From NCBI GenBank assembly GCA_944474755.1, contig OX104122.1, forward strand, positions 4,489,223 to 4,553,222: a stretch of DNA of 64,000 bases, given 5' to 3'. Of the stretch, positions 21,126 to 34,200 are shown one piece after another. The position numbers and the translations under genes are program-made. The notes beneath the pieces were generated by a model. The model did not search any database. It had not been told where the DNA came from and saw nothing but the letters and a program-made list of their open reading frames with translations. The DNA comes from Limnoperna fortunei. Taxonomy: Eukaryota > Mollusca > Bivalvia > Mytilida > Modiolidae. Each line of letters starts with the position of its first letter. Position 1 is the stretch's first letter.

Positions 21126-21743
21126 GACCGTTACCTTTTACTGTCTGTCGATAAAGATTGCGGGAAATACCTACAATAAAACATTGCATTGATATAAATT
21201 AAAAGGTACTTTGTTGCAGCAATACATAAATAAATTCAATGAGAATACTGACTTTTGATTGGCTGGAAAATATTTTATATCAGAGGATGGGAACAAATTG
21301 ATCGTCATGGAGACACGCATCCTTTGATGTCATATATTATTCCGCGGGAAACTAACAGTTTTTGTGTTAAACTCTTTTTTCAAAAATGTGCAGCCACAAA
21401 AAATAAATGTGTAGAGTTTATTCTATTATTTGAATTTATTTATAAGTAATAATTAAAAAAAATATTTTCTCCCTCGATGGAGAAAATATAGTTTGTGTAG
21501 TTAATACTTGATTAATTAAGAACTAACGGTAATTTATTGCATCAATGATTACTTAAGAACTAATGGTAATTTATTGCAGCAATGATTAATTAACATCTTA
21601 TGTTAATGACTATAGTATGTCAACTACAGAAAAATGAGTGCTTACCAGTCCCATCGCAATGGTATTGCCATAACAACCAAGCATCACACTAGAGTGCCAC
21701 TTGGTTAGGACTGTCTTACACATTTATTATTAGTCATTGTGGC
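21126..21743. other. AT-rich spacer with a diverged duplication
   Basis: AACTAACGGTAATTTATTGC near 21521 and AACTAATGGTAATTTATTGC near 21557 are about 36 bp apart. No gene seen. Confidence 0.5.
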
Positions 21744-21896
21744 CAATTAACCTGGGTCTACAAAGAGCTCTTTTGATGCAGACTTACAGGTACAATTAAT
21801 TTGGGTCTATAAAGAGCTCTTTTGATGCAGACTTACAGGTACAATTAATTTGGGTCTATAAAGAGCTCTTTTGATGCAGACTTACAGGTACAATTT
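21744..21896. repeat. 49-50 bp tandem repeat, 3 units
   Basis: AAAGAGCTCTTTTGATGCAG preceded by GGGTCTATA recurs at 21753, 21803 and 21852; AAAGAGCTCTTT inside the unit is a perfect palindrome. Confidence 0.94.
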
Positions 21897-21954
21897 TGTA
21901 TGATTATTATTGGTCGTTTTAATTTGAGCAGAATCACATGTCTGTGATTGATAA

Positions 21955-24618
21955 TGATTGGATGGATAGAGTTAAACTTGGCTTGGTCCTACATGCACAT
22001 GTATACCATATACTTGTATGGATAGAGTTAAACTTGGCTTGGTCCTATATGCACATGTATACCATATACTTGGATGGATAGAGTTAAACTTGGCTTGGTC
22101 CTACATGCACATGTATACCATATACTTGGATGGATAGAGTTAAACTTGGCTTGGTCCTACATGCACATGTATACCATATACTTGGATGGATAGAGTTAAA
22201 CTTGGCTTGGTCCTACATGCACATGTATACCATCTGCTTGGATGGATATGGATAGAGTTAAACTTGGCTTGGTCCTACATGCACATGTATACCATATACT
22301 TGGATGGATAGAGTTAAACTTGGCTTGGTCCTACATGTATACCATCTACTTGGATGGATATGGATAGAGTTAAACTTGGCTTGGTCCTATATGCACATGT
22401 ATACCATATACTTGGATGGATAGAGTTAAACTTGGCTTGGTCCTACATGCACATGTATACCATATACTTGGATGGATAGAGTTAAACTTGGCTTGGTCCT
22501 ACATGCACATGTATACCATCTACGTGTATGGATAGAGTTAAACTTGGCTTGGTCCTACATGCACATGTATACCATATACTTGGATGGTTAGAGTTAAACT
22601 TGGCTTGGTCCTACATGCACATGTATACCATATACTTGGATGGATAGAGTTAAACTTGGCTTGGTCCTACATGCACATGTATACCATATACTTGGATGGA
22701 TAGAGTTAAACTTGGCTTGGTCCTACATGCACATGTATACCATATACTTGGATGGATAGAGTTAAACTTGGCTTGGACCTACATGTACACCATCTACTTT
22801 GATGGATAGAGTTAAACTTGGCTTGGACCTATATATATATATACCATCAACTTGGACGGATAGAGTAAAACTTGGCTTGGTCCTATATGTATACCATCTA
22901 CTTGGATGGATAGAGTTAAACTTGGCTTGGACCTACATGTACACCATCTACTTTGATGGATAGAGTTAAACTTGGCTTGGACCTATATATATATATATAC
23001 CATCAACTTGAACGGATAGAGTAAAACTTGGCTTGGTCCTATATGTATACCATCTACTTGGATGGATAGAGTTAAACTTGGCTTGGTCCTACATGTATAC
23101 CATCTACTTGGATGGATATGGATAGAGTTAAACTTGGCTTGGTCCTACATGCACATGTATACCATCTACGTGTATGGATAGAGTTAAACTTGGCTTGGTC
23201 CTATATGCACATGTATACCATATACTTGGATGGATAGAGTTAAACTTGGCTTGGTCCTACATGTATACCATCAACTTGGACGGATAGAGTAAAACTTGGC
23301 TTGGTCCTATATGTATACCATCTACTTGGATGGATAGAGTTAAACTTGGCTTGGTCCTACATGTATACCATCTACTTGGATGGATATAGATAGAGTTAAA
23401 CTTGGCTTGGTCCTACATGCACATGTATACCATCTACGTGTATGGATAGAGTTAAACTTGGCTTGGTCCTATATGTATACCATCTACTTGGATGGATAGA
23501 GTTAAACTTGGCTTGGACCTACATGTACACCATCTACTTTGATGGATAGAGTTAAACTTGGCTTGGACCTATATATATATATATACCATCAACTTGAACG
23601 GATAGAGTAAAACTTGGCTTGGTCCTATATGTATACCATCTACTTGGATGGATAGAGTTAAACTTGGCTTGGTCCTACATGTATACCATCTACTTGGATG
23701 GATATGGATAGAATTAAACTTGGCTTGGTCCTACATGCACATGTATACCATCTACGTGTATGGATAGAGTTAAACTTGCTCCTATATGCACATGTATACC
23801 ATATACTTGGATGGATAGAGTTAAACTTGGCTTGGTCCTACATGTATACCATCAACTTGGACGGATAGAGTAAAACTTGGCTTGGTCCTATATGTATACC
23901 ATCTACTTGGATGGATAGAGTTAAACTTGGCTTGGTCCTACATGTATACCATCTACTTGGATGGATATGGATAGAGTTAAACTTGGCTTGGTCCTACATG
24001 CTCATGTATACCATCTACGTGTATGGATAGAGTTAAACTTGGCTTGGTCCTATATGTATACCATCTACTTGGATGGATAGTGTTAAACTTGGCTTGGACC
24101 TACATGTATACCATCTACTTGGATGGATAGAGTTAAACTTGGCTTGGTCCTACATGTATACCATCTACTTGGATGGATAGAGTTAAACTTGGCTTGGTCC
24201 TACATGTATACCATCTACTTGGATGGATAGAGTTAAACTTGGCTTGGTCCTACATGTATACCATCTACTTGGATGGATAGAGTTAAACTTGGCTTGGACC
24301 TACATGTCTACCATCTACGTGGATGGATAGAGTTAAACTTGGCTTGGTCCTACATGTATACCATCTACGTAGATGGATAGAGTTAAACTTGGCTTGGACC
24401 TACATGTCTACCATCTACGTGGATGGATAGAGTTAAACTTGGCTTGGTCCTACATGTATACCATCTACGTGGATGGATAGAGTTAAACTTGGCTTGGACC
24501 TATATGTTTACCATCTACGTGGATGGATAGAGTTTAACTTGGCTTGGACCTATATGTTTACCATCTATTTGGAAGGATAGAGTTAAACTTGGCTTGGACC
24601 TATATGTATACCATCTAC
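21955..24618. repeat. 50/56/62-bp minisatellite, about 50 units, with higher-order structure
   Basis: Core GATAGAGTTAAACTTGGCTT then GGTCCTACATG. Three length classes arise from presence or absence of GCACAT and of an extra TGGATA. Variant units with (AT)n and CATCAACTTGAACGG occur as part of a block near 22931-23175 that is repeated near 23517-23765, about 586 bp apart, so a multi-unit block was duplicated. The right end is more uniform, with 50-bp units. Confidence 0.97.
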
Positions 24619-25875
24619 CAATCTCCACGCAAAGGATTGGGTATCCTACCATCAACCACAATCACCTCTGCCATACCATTGGCTGACATTGTGAGAAATA
24701 TCTCTCATGTCGGATAAGCTTTGCCTACAAACGCAGTTATTTCAATTTAAAACTATATCACAGTCACTCACAAGTGTATAAACAGACTATATACAGTCAT
24801 GTATAAATAAATAAGATTATTTTACAAACATTGTTCTTTGTTTACAAATGTCACGGACAGACAACAAAAGTAGTTCTGCAGTAAATAGAGGATGACGTGC
24901 GGCAGAGGTTATATCAGTTATGTTCTCTGTGCCGGAGAGTGACCATCTACAAGGACAATTAAAAATCATTGTTTTAACATCAAACCACTTTCTTCCTTCA
25001 GTCCTTTTATCCTTAACATTTCAATTAACATCAAACATGTCAAAGATCTACTACAAGCATTCCGAATTCTGCCTAGGCCACGTATTTGCGTATTTTATGC
25101 TTAAAATGACCACATGACGCCAAAAGTTTACCATGTTTACTAAACTTTGTAATTTTCACGCATCTGTATCTGTACACTCGTTTGAGAAGTCCGTCATTTT
25201 CAAGTATTTTCGGTAATTTTTGTCGTTTGAAGCGTGAGTTATAAGTTCCAATTTTCAGGCTTTATCGTCTAATCCTAAAGAAGATTGGCAGTACACCTTG
25301 CAATGGAGTATTATAAAAAAAAGATCTTTTCAGTCGTACGGTCTATTTTGGAGAATTTTTCACGTCTAAACGTGTTTAATGACAAAATGAATTTTTGCAT
25401 CAGGCAATACAGAATAATATGTCTGTTTGAGGTTACATGCTAGAAAAACAATAGGGTTAGGTTCATTTTATTTTTTTATTTTTTGTACAATAGGATGAAT
25501 GTTTTTTTTTCATTAGTATACAATTTGAAAGAATTATAAATGAAGTAGAACTACAGGTAGGAAATGAGATCATTGTCAAACATATATTATTTATTCTTGT
25601 ACAATACACTTTTACAAATATTTGAAAAGATTGAAATAAAATTTTTTGAAAGTGACTGCATAAATGCTCATTTTAATCATGTTTATTATGTTTGAATCTT
25701 TGCAGTAGTCAGCTCAACACGGGCAGCAAATAGTTTTGCAATCTCGCCATCGAGTTCATATCCACTCTGGAAATAGTCAGTAATAAATTTCTTTGCTTTG
25801 AACTGGTTTCCGCTGGTATTTTTCCAATACAATTTAGGTAAAAGTAAAAGTCAGATGGGAACCAGTTGACATTGA
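24619..25875. other. Mostly unique stretch with a tiny minus-strand frame
   Basis: At the array edge, minus strand 24689-24615, is a 24-codon frame from ATG to TAG (MSANGMAEVIVVDGRIPNPL, then RGDW) that reads like real protein, but no longer context was found. The next bases on that strand run into the minisatellite unit. Nothing else recognised. Confidence 0.35.
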
Positions 25876-26935
25876 TTATTATACAATTAATAACTTTGAT
25901 ATAGGTCGCTGTCATGATTTATCAGCCAGAGAAAATGTAATAATCAACAAGCCGCTAGGCGAGGTGAATATACATTTTTGAGGGCTGATAAATCCTTATA
26001 GCGACCGTATATCAAAGTCATTAATTGTTTTATTACATGAATAAAAATCACCTCCCTTGATCAGAAAAACATAGGATGCCTTTTCTACTGGAGCAGGTAC
26101 ATTTTGTAATTGTTGTTACCCTTAATATTTCTATTTAATAATGCATTCTGATATAAATTTGCTGATAATCCTGAAATTCCAGTTTAAAATATTGAGAAGA
26201 GTATATTTGTTGTTGACACGCACGATGTGTGTGTAGCCGACGTCAATGAATTGTGTTCAATACAATTAATGGGGGGGTAGGAGGGGGTCTCATCCCGTAC
26301 TCCCGTAAAAATAAATACAAAATCCCGTTTTCCCGGTGAAATAATTGATCAATCCCGTTTTCCCGTTAAAAAATCAGACGACTTACCTCAGATCTGTAGA
26401 TGAACAAGGATGATGCTGTAAATTGCAACGTATTGTGACTTTATAGCATGTATGTGTGATTTCCGCATGTATTTTTTATGTTTGTCATGATCTGTTATTG
26501 ATTTTAGACTTACCCGAAGACTTACCAAAGTGAAAGTTTGTGAGATACATTGGTGTCCCGATTCCTCGATAAAATAAATGAATTTCCTGTATCCCGCTAA
26601 GTATAAATCCCGTATTCCCGTTGAAATAAAACGATCATTACCGGATCCCGCTATGTAAAAATCCCGAATTCCCGCAGTTTTATTTGTTAAATCCCGAATT
26701 CCCGGCGAATAAATCAGCCTTTCCCGCTGTCCCGTAAAAGGTCCTACCGACCCTCATTAATACAATCGATTTGGATGGACGAATGAATTTATTAGGCATC
26801 TATTCTGATTTCTAAAACATAAAAACCAGGCCGATATAGGATTCCGCTTGAATACTATGTAGCGGAATCGTGCAGCGTACAAACATTTTATGTAATTTTA
26901 GTACTGTTGTGATTTATCATGACCCGAAAGTTGTT
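25876..26935. mobile_element. Hairpin-ended element, copy 1, with a nested insertion
   Basis: The left end is a near-complete hairpin: CAATTAATAACTTTGATATA then GGTCGCTGTCATGATTTATC at 25882-25923, and the complement at 25984-26035. The right part contains CAGGCCGATATAGGATTCCG and CATGACCCGAAAGTTGTTTT, matching CAGGCCAATATTGGATTGCG and CATGACCCGAAAGTAGTTTT at 62492-62606. The two loci are therefore copies of one family; this copy is split by 26271-26757 and lacks the right-end hairpin. No coding capacity. Confidence 0.7.
26271..26757. mobile_element. Nested insertion of CCCG-rich repeat-bearing element
   Basis: About 490 bp starting GGGGGGGTAGGAGGGGGTCT and ending GTCCTACCGACCCTC. Inside, AATCCCGTTTTCCCG, AATCCCGAATTCCCG and relatives recur about ten times at irregular spacing. 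The flanks carry ATACAATTAAT and ATTAATACAAT, compatible with a rearranged target duplication. It is absent from the related element at 62265-62765, which supports insertion. Confidence 0.6.
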
Positions 26936-27078
26936 TTAGACTAATAAAAAACGCAAAATTCTATTCATGTAATAATCATGATAATCCCCTTTCTTTAAAA
27001 AAAAATATGCGCTAAGACACTGTGACAAAAACACGATGATTTCTGACAATAAATTGGAATTAAATTTAAAGAGGGCAA

Positions 27079-27249
27079 ATGGCGACAGTTCAAAATGACA
27101 GGACTGTTGGTCTGTCGTTACTGAAAGCTCATAAAACAAGGAATCAAAAGACAAATACCCATAAAATCTTTGCTTTTGAACAACGCCACTTAGGACCACA
27201 TGATAATGTGACATCTTTGAACCAAGTCCCCTTCCAACGCAATCCCTGA
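27079..27249 (+). CDS. Short complete ORF (56 aa), unrecognised
   Basis: An ATG in strong animal start context (A at -3, G at +4: GCAAATGG) opens 56 codons and ends TGA. The peptide starts MATVQNDRTVGLSLLKAHKT and ends LNQVPFQRNP; it is polar, without a membrane segment, signal peptide or low-complexity repeat, and reads like ordinary protein. The reverse strand of the same region also has a 92-codon open frame, weakening the case. It follows the hairpin-ended element by about 140 bp. I recognise no family. It could be a small protein, an exon or a captured fragment; no polyadenylation signal or splice partner was identified with confidence. Confidence 0.28.
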   Translation: MATVQNDRTVGLSLLKAHKTRNQKTNTHKIFAFEQRHLGPHDNVTSLNQVPFQRNP

Positions 27250-29203
27250 TTATTTTTAATTGGTTTTTAATAAAAACGGATGTCAGAACACCGCTTGCGA
27301 TAAAGATCGTAATATTTTTTCTACATTTTTACTTTCACTTTCAACTTTATATACCGATAAAAAATGAACTTGGGTCGCATCAAAATTTAGGGACGGTCAC
27401 AGGGCTTGCTCTGGGTTCTAAAAAGTTGGTGCCAAAAAAAAATGCCAACTCCAATTTTCTGTCGCCAATGTCCAAAATCTGGCGCCGATATATTCTGCAT
27501 GTGTATTGTCATTTACAATCATTGACACACACTCTGATGTTTACTAAGCAAAAAAGTTTCATTCTGTTAGGCATGACAGTATTAAGATTAGACAAGATCA
27601 GCACACAAACTCCTTCTAAATATGTCATACTTCAATGTGGAGGTAATGTTAAAATAATAAATTTCTCATGCTATATAGGAATAAATGAAAAACAAAAGTA
27701 TGCAGGACATTAAATTCAATGCTGTATCTATATTCTGCTTTTAATTCTAAATTTAAAAAGTTTAATTCAAGTGAATTAATTAACAATCACTTGTTGAATG
27801 TGGCATTGACTTGACTTAGGGAGTTTTTTACGTCCTACACCGACGGGATGTGGCATTGCATCTCCATTGACGGGATGTGGCATTGCTTACTTATGGGGTT
27901 TTTTTTACGTCCTTGACTACCGTAAAACGGTCTCGCACGGACTTATTGCCTAATGGCTTTTATATAAAAAATTTTTTAAACTATTTATTTGTATTTTTGG
28001 GGATTTATAGGCCATAAATATTATAAGTGAAATGATAAAAGGGGGCAGAAATGCCGCAACCAAAAAGACTTAGTGGAAGTAGATTTATCTATCAAGCTGC
28101 ATCCAGCTAGAGAACCAATACGCTAGCAGCAAGTACGGGTCGTGCCATGGCAGCGGCGCGTGCGCCTACTCTTATCGAATACTGCCAATGGGATCTTTTA
28201 CGTGCCAGTTGATATTGAAATATTGAATTCCAGTTAATATAGCAGTATTTAAGGTAAAATACTCACTTTTATTTTTAACTTCTTAATATAAAACATAATT
28301 AACCACCAAATTTTTACAAAAATATTGTTTGAAATGTGTATTTATTTAAGTTATTATTTGCAATACAAATTTAGAAAAGTCTGCCAGGTGCATTTGTGTA
28401 AATTTGTTTATTTTTCTGAAAAGCAAGGGAAGTAACTGCATTCAGATGGACAAAAATAAAAATAAGAGATTAAAAAACTGAATATATCTATTCTCATATC
28501 TATGTTTCATCGTCTTTTAGTATATTTTATTCCATGTATTTGATGTGAAGCATGGAAAAAAATGGAAAAACGTAAATGCACCTTCATAGTTTCGAAAGTG
28601 TTTAGATCTGTTTTCATCGTGTCATACTACTTTTCCACCATCTGAATGATATGTCGGTTGATCAGTGTGACCTTACGGATGCTGTAGCACCTCCCTTAAA
28701 ACCAGATGAATTTCATTGTCAAGACAATGTAAACTTATAAACTAAAAGCTACAATTAAAATGTAAGAACACGAAGAGTTTATTTGTATAACAGTTGTATT
28801 GTTCAATATTTAAATTAAACCAATCGATATAACTTCCAAAATTCAACTTTATTATAATTTTGTAAATTATACTGTCTACCACATTGGGATTTAAATTCTA
28901 AGGCAAATTACATTTTCTCAGTGAGGTAAGATCAAAGAATTACGACCATGACTGCAACTGACGCTTTTGACACCTACTGTGGTTAACAATTTTTACGAAC
29001 ATAAACTATTTGTAAATTGTGTACAACTTTAGCCCTTATGCGTGAGTGATCTAGAAGAACCCCTTTAACTGATTTATGTAATTTTTTCCGGCCATTTTGT
29101 TCAGTTTGTCATTAATATAAACTGGCGCAAAAAAGAAATCGCCAAAGACGATATTTTTATCTTAATTATGGATTTAGTGCAATCTACTATGAAATACAGA
29201 GAT
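27250..29203. other. Mostly unique sequence, possible old repeat pieces
   Basis: CGACGGGATGTGGCATTGCA near 27841 recurs near 27869 (TGACGGGATGTGGCATTGCT), and TTTTTTACGTCC occurs at about 27826 and 27903, so a small duplication is present. TGCCAATGGGATCTTTTACG near 28185 is a phrase I associate with dispersed animal repeats, but it could not be assigned. An open frame at 27426-27713 lacks motif support. Confidence 0.4.
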
Positions 29204-31069
29204 TTAGGAGAGGTGTGTTTGGACATAGGATTCCCCTATGACGTATCACAGAGGTGTGTTTGGACATAGGATCCCTCTATGACGTATCACAGAGGTGTGT
29301 TTGGACATAGTATTCCCCTATGACGTATCACAGAGGTGTGTTTGGACATAGTATCCCCCTATGACGTATCACAGAGGTGTGTTTGGACATAGTATTCCCC
29401 TATGACGTATCACAGAGGTGTGTTTGGACATAGTATTCCCCTATGACGTATCACAGAGGTGTGTTTGGACATAGTATTCCTCTATGACGTATCACAGAGG
29501 TGTGTTTGGACATAGTATTCCCCCTATGACGTATCACAGAGGTGTGTTTGGACATAGTATTCCTTTATGACGTATCACAGAGGTGTGTTTGGACATAGTA
29601 TTCCCCCTATGACGTATCACAGAGGTGTGTTTGGACATAGTATTCCCCCTATGACGTATCACAGAGGTGTGTTTGGACATCGTATTCCTTTATGACGTAT
29701 CACAGAGGCGTGTTTGGACATAGTATTCCCCTATGACGTATCACAGAGGTGTGTTTGGACATAGTATTCCCCCTATGACGTATCACAGAGGTGTGTTTGG
29801 ACATAGTATTCCTTTATGACGTATCACAGAGGTGTGTTTGGACATAGTATTCCCCTATGACGTATCACAGAGGTGTGTTTGGACATAGTATCCCCCAATG
29901 ACGTATCACAGAGGTGTGTTTGGACATAGTATTCCCCTATGACGTATCACAGAGGTGTGTTTGGACATAGTATTCCCCTATGACGTATCACAGAGGCGTG
30001 TTTGGACATAGTATTCCCCCTATGACGTATCACAGAGGTGTGTTTGGACATAGTATTCCCCTATGACGTATCACAGAGGTGTGTTTGGACATAGTATTCC
30101 CCCTATGACGTATCACAGAGGTGTGTTTGGACATAGTATTCCCCCTATGACGTATCACAGAGGTGTGTTTGGACATAGTATTCCTTTATGACGTATCACA
30201 GAGGTGTGTTTGGACATAGTATCCCCCTATGACGTGTCACAGAGGTGTGTTTGGACATAGTATCCCCCTATGACGTATCACAGAGGTGTGTTTGGACATA
30301 GTATCCCCCTATGACGTATCACAGAGGTGTGTTTGGACATAGTATCCCCCTATGACGTGTCACAGAGGTGTGTTTGGACATAGTATCCCCCTATGACGTA
30401 TCACAGAGGTGTGTTTGGACATAGTATTCCCCCTATGACGTATCACAGAGGTGTGTTTGGACATAGTATTCCCCCTATGACGTATCACAGAGGTGTGTTT
30501 GGACATAGTATTCCTTTATGACGTGTCACAGAGGTGTGTTTGGACATAGTATCCCCCTATGACGTGTCACAGAGGTGTGTTTGGACATAGTATTCCCCTA
30601 TGACGTATCACAGAGGTGTGTTTGGACATAGTGTTCCCCCTATGACGTATCACAGAGGTGTGTTTGGACATAGTATTCCCCCTATGACGTATCACAGAGG
30701 TGTGTTTGGACATAGTATTCCCCTATGACGTATCACAGAGGTGTGTTTGGACATAGTATTCCTTTATGTCGTAACACAGAGGTGTGTTTGGACATAGTAT
30801 TCCCCCTATGACGTATCACAGAGGTGTGTTTGGACATAGTATTCCCCTATGACGTATCACAGAGGTGTGTTTGGACATAGTATTCCTTTATGACGTAACA
30901 CAGAGGTGTGTTTGGACATAGTATTCCCCCTATGACGTATCACAGAGGTGTGTTTGGACATAGTATTCCCCTATGACGTATCACAGAGGTGTGTTTGGAC
31001 ATAGTATTCCTTTATGACGTAACACAGAGGTGTGTTTGGACATAGTATTCCCCCTATGACGTATCACGG
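29204..31069. repeat. 41-42 bp minisatellite, about 45 units
   Basis: Unit CACAGAGGTGTGTTTGGACA, then TAGTATTCCCCCTATGACGTAT. Length differences come from the C run (TTCCCC, TTCCCCC, TCCCCC). Variants TTCCTTTATGACG and GACGTGTCAC occur at spaced positions and recur in groups, indicating block duplication. Every unit has one TGACGT word. Confidence 0.98.
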
Positions 31070-31225
31070 AACTTTTTACTAAAGCAACCAACAGAAAGTA
31101 CAGTTAACAAAATGGCGGTCCTGTCTTATACAATTACGGTCGCCATAATGACTCGTTTGACCGTTATCTAATATCTCTTTTACAAAGGACCATTGATTTG
31201 TTCTGTTTGTCGTAACCACTTCACC
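31070..31225. other. Spacer between two large arrays
   Basis: Only about 155 bp of non-repeat sequence separates the 41-bp and 33-bp arrays. No feature seen. Confidence 0.6.
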
Positions 31226-34200
31226 TCCTTCTTACTGGAATATGACTAATTTCTGGAACTTATGACTACGCCGTGATATGACTAATTACTGGAATATAAC
31301 AATCCCCTGATATGACTAATTACTGGAATATAACAATCCCCTGATACGACTAATTACTGGAATATGACTACCACTGATATGACTAATTACTGAAATAAGA
31401 CTTCCCCCTGATATGACTAATTACTAGAATATGACTACCCCTGATATGACTAATTTCTGGAATAAGACTTCCCCCTGATATGACTAATTACTGGAATATG
31501 ACTACCCCTGATATGACTAATTACTGAAATAAGACTTCCCCCTGATATGACTAATTACTGGAATATGACTACCCCTGATATGACTAATTACTGAAATAAG
31601 ACTTCCCCCTGATACGACTAATTACTGGAATATGACTACCCCTGATATGACTAATTACTGAAATAAGACTTCCCCATGATGTAACTAATTACTGGAATAT
31701 GACTACCCCCTGATATGACTAATTACTGGAATATGACTACACGTGATATGACTAAGTACTAGAATATGACTACACATGATATGACTAATTACTGAAATAA
31801 GACTTCCCCATGATGTGACTAATTACTGGAATATGACTACCCCCTGATATGACTAATTACTGGAATATGACTACACGTGATATGACTAAGTACTAGAATA
31901 TGACTACCCCTGATATGACTAATTACTGAAATAAGACTTCCCCCTGATATGACTATTTACTGGAATATGACTACCCCTGATATGAATAATTACTGGAATA
32001 TGACTACCCCCTGATATGACTAATTACTGGAATATGACTACCCCTGATATGACTAATTACTGGAATATGACTATCCCTTGATATGACTAATTACTGGAAT
32101 ATTACTACCCATGATATGACTAATTACTGGAACAAGACTTCCCCCTGATATGACTAATTACTGGAATATGACTACCCCTGATATGACTAATTACTGGAAT
32201 ATGACTACCCCTGATATGATTAATTACTGGAATATGACTACCCCTGATATGACTAATTACTGGAATATGACTACCTACTGATATGACTAATTACTGGAAC
32301 ATGACTACCCCTGATATGATTAATTACTGGAATATGACTACCCCTGATATGACTAATTACTGGAATATGACTACCTACTGATATGACTAATTACTGGAAT
32401 ATGACTATCCATTGATATGACTAATTACTGGAATATGACTGCCCTGGATATGATTAATTAATGGAATATGACTACCCCTGATATGACTAATTGCTGGAAT
32501 ATGACTAATTACTGGAATATGACTAACCATGATATGACTATTAACTGCAATAAGACTTCCCCCTGTTATGACTAATTACTGGAATATGACTACCCCTGAT
32601 GTGAATAATTACTGGAATATGACTACCCCTAATATGACTAATTACTGAAATATGACTTCCCCTGATGTGAATAATTACTGGAATATGACTACACCCTGAT
32701 GTGACTAATTACTTGAATAAGACTTCCCCCTGATGTGACTAATTACTGGAATATGACTACCCCTGATATGAGTAATTACTGGAATAAGACCTCCCCTTGA
32801 TATGACTAATTACTGGAATATGACTACCCCTTATATGACTAATTACTGGAATATGACTATCCCTTGATATGACTACTTACTGGAATAAGATTTCCCCCTG
32901 ATATGACTAATTACGTGAAAAAGACTTCCCCCTGATATGACTAATTACTGGAATATGACTACCATCTGAAATAACTAACCACTGGTATATGACTACCCTT
33001 GATATGACTAATTACTGGAATATGACTACCCCTAATATGACTAATTACTGGAATATGACTACCCCTGATATGACTAATTACTTGAATATGACTACCCCTG
33101 ATATGACTAATTACTGGAATATGACTACCCCTTGATATGACTAATCACTTGAATATGACTACCCCTGATATGACTAATTACTGGAATATGACTACCCCTA
33201 ATATGACTAATTACTGGAATATGACTACCCCTTGATATGACTAATCACTTGAATATGACTACCCCTGATATGACTAATTACTGGACTATGACTACGTCCT
33301 GATATGACTAATTACTTGAATATGACTACCCCATGATATGACTAATTACTGGAATATGACTACCCCCTGATATGACTAATTACTGGAATATGACTACCCT
33401 TAATATGACTAATTACTGGAATATGACTACCCCTGATATGACTAATTACTGGAATATGACTACCCCCTGATATGACTAATCACTTGAATATGACTACCCC
33501 TGATGTGACTAATCACTTGAATATGACTACCCCATGATATGACTAATTACTGGAATATGACTACCCCTGATATGACTAATTACTTGAATATGACTACCCC
33601 TGATATGACTAATTACTGGAATATGACTACCCCTTGATATGACTAATCACTTGAATATGACTACCCCTGATATGACTAATTACTGGAATATGACTACCCC
33701 ATGATATGACTAATTACTGGAATATGACTACCCCCTGATATGACTAATTACTGGAATATGACTACCCTTAATATGACTAATTACTGGAATATGACTACCC
33801 CTGATATGACTAATTACTGGAATATGACTACCCCCTGATATGACTAATCACTTGAATATGACTACCCCCTGATATGACTAATTACTGGAATATGACTACC
33901 CCCTGATATGACTAATTGCTGGAATATGACTACCCCCTGATATGACTAATTACTGGAATATGACTACCCCCTGATATGACTAATTACTGGAATATGACTA
34001 CCCCCTGATGTGACTAATCACTTGAATATGACTACCCCATGATATGACTAATTACTGGAATATGACTACCCCCTGATATGACTTATCACTTGAATATGAC
34101 TACCCCTGATGTGACTAATCACTTGAATATGACTACCCCCTGATATGACTAATTACTGGAATATGACTACCCCTGATATGACTAATTACTGGACTATGAC

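Noticed and set aside
27426..27713. 95-codon open frame after an A run
   Set aside because: No motif; it starts at a non-standard codon in a low-complexity tract. The flanking words suggest a dispersed repeat rather than a gene, but I could not assign it.
29204..31069. CRISPR-like appearance of evenly spaced repeats
   Set aside because: There are no unique spacers; the whole 41-42 bp unit is repeated. The setting is eukaryotic and no cas gene is present.
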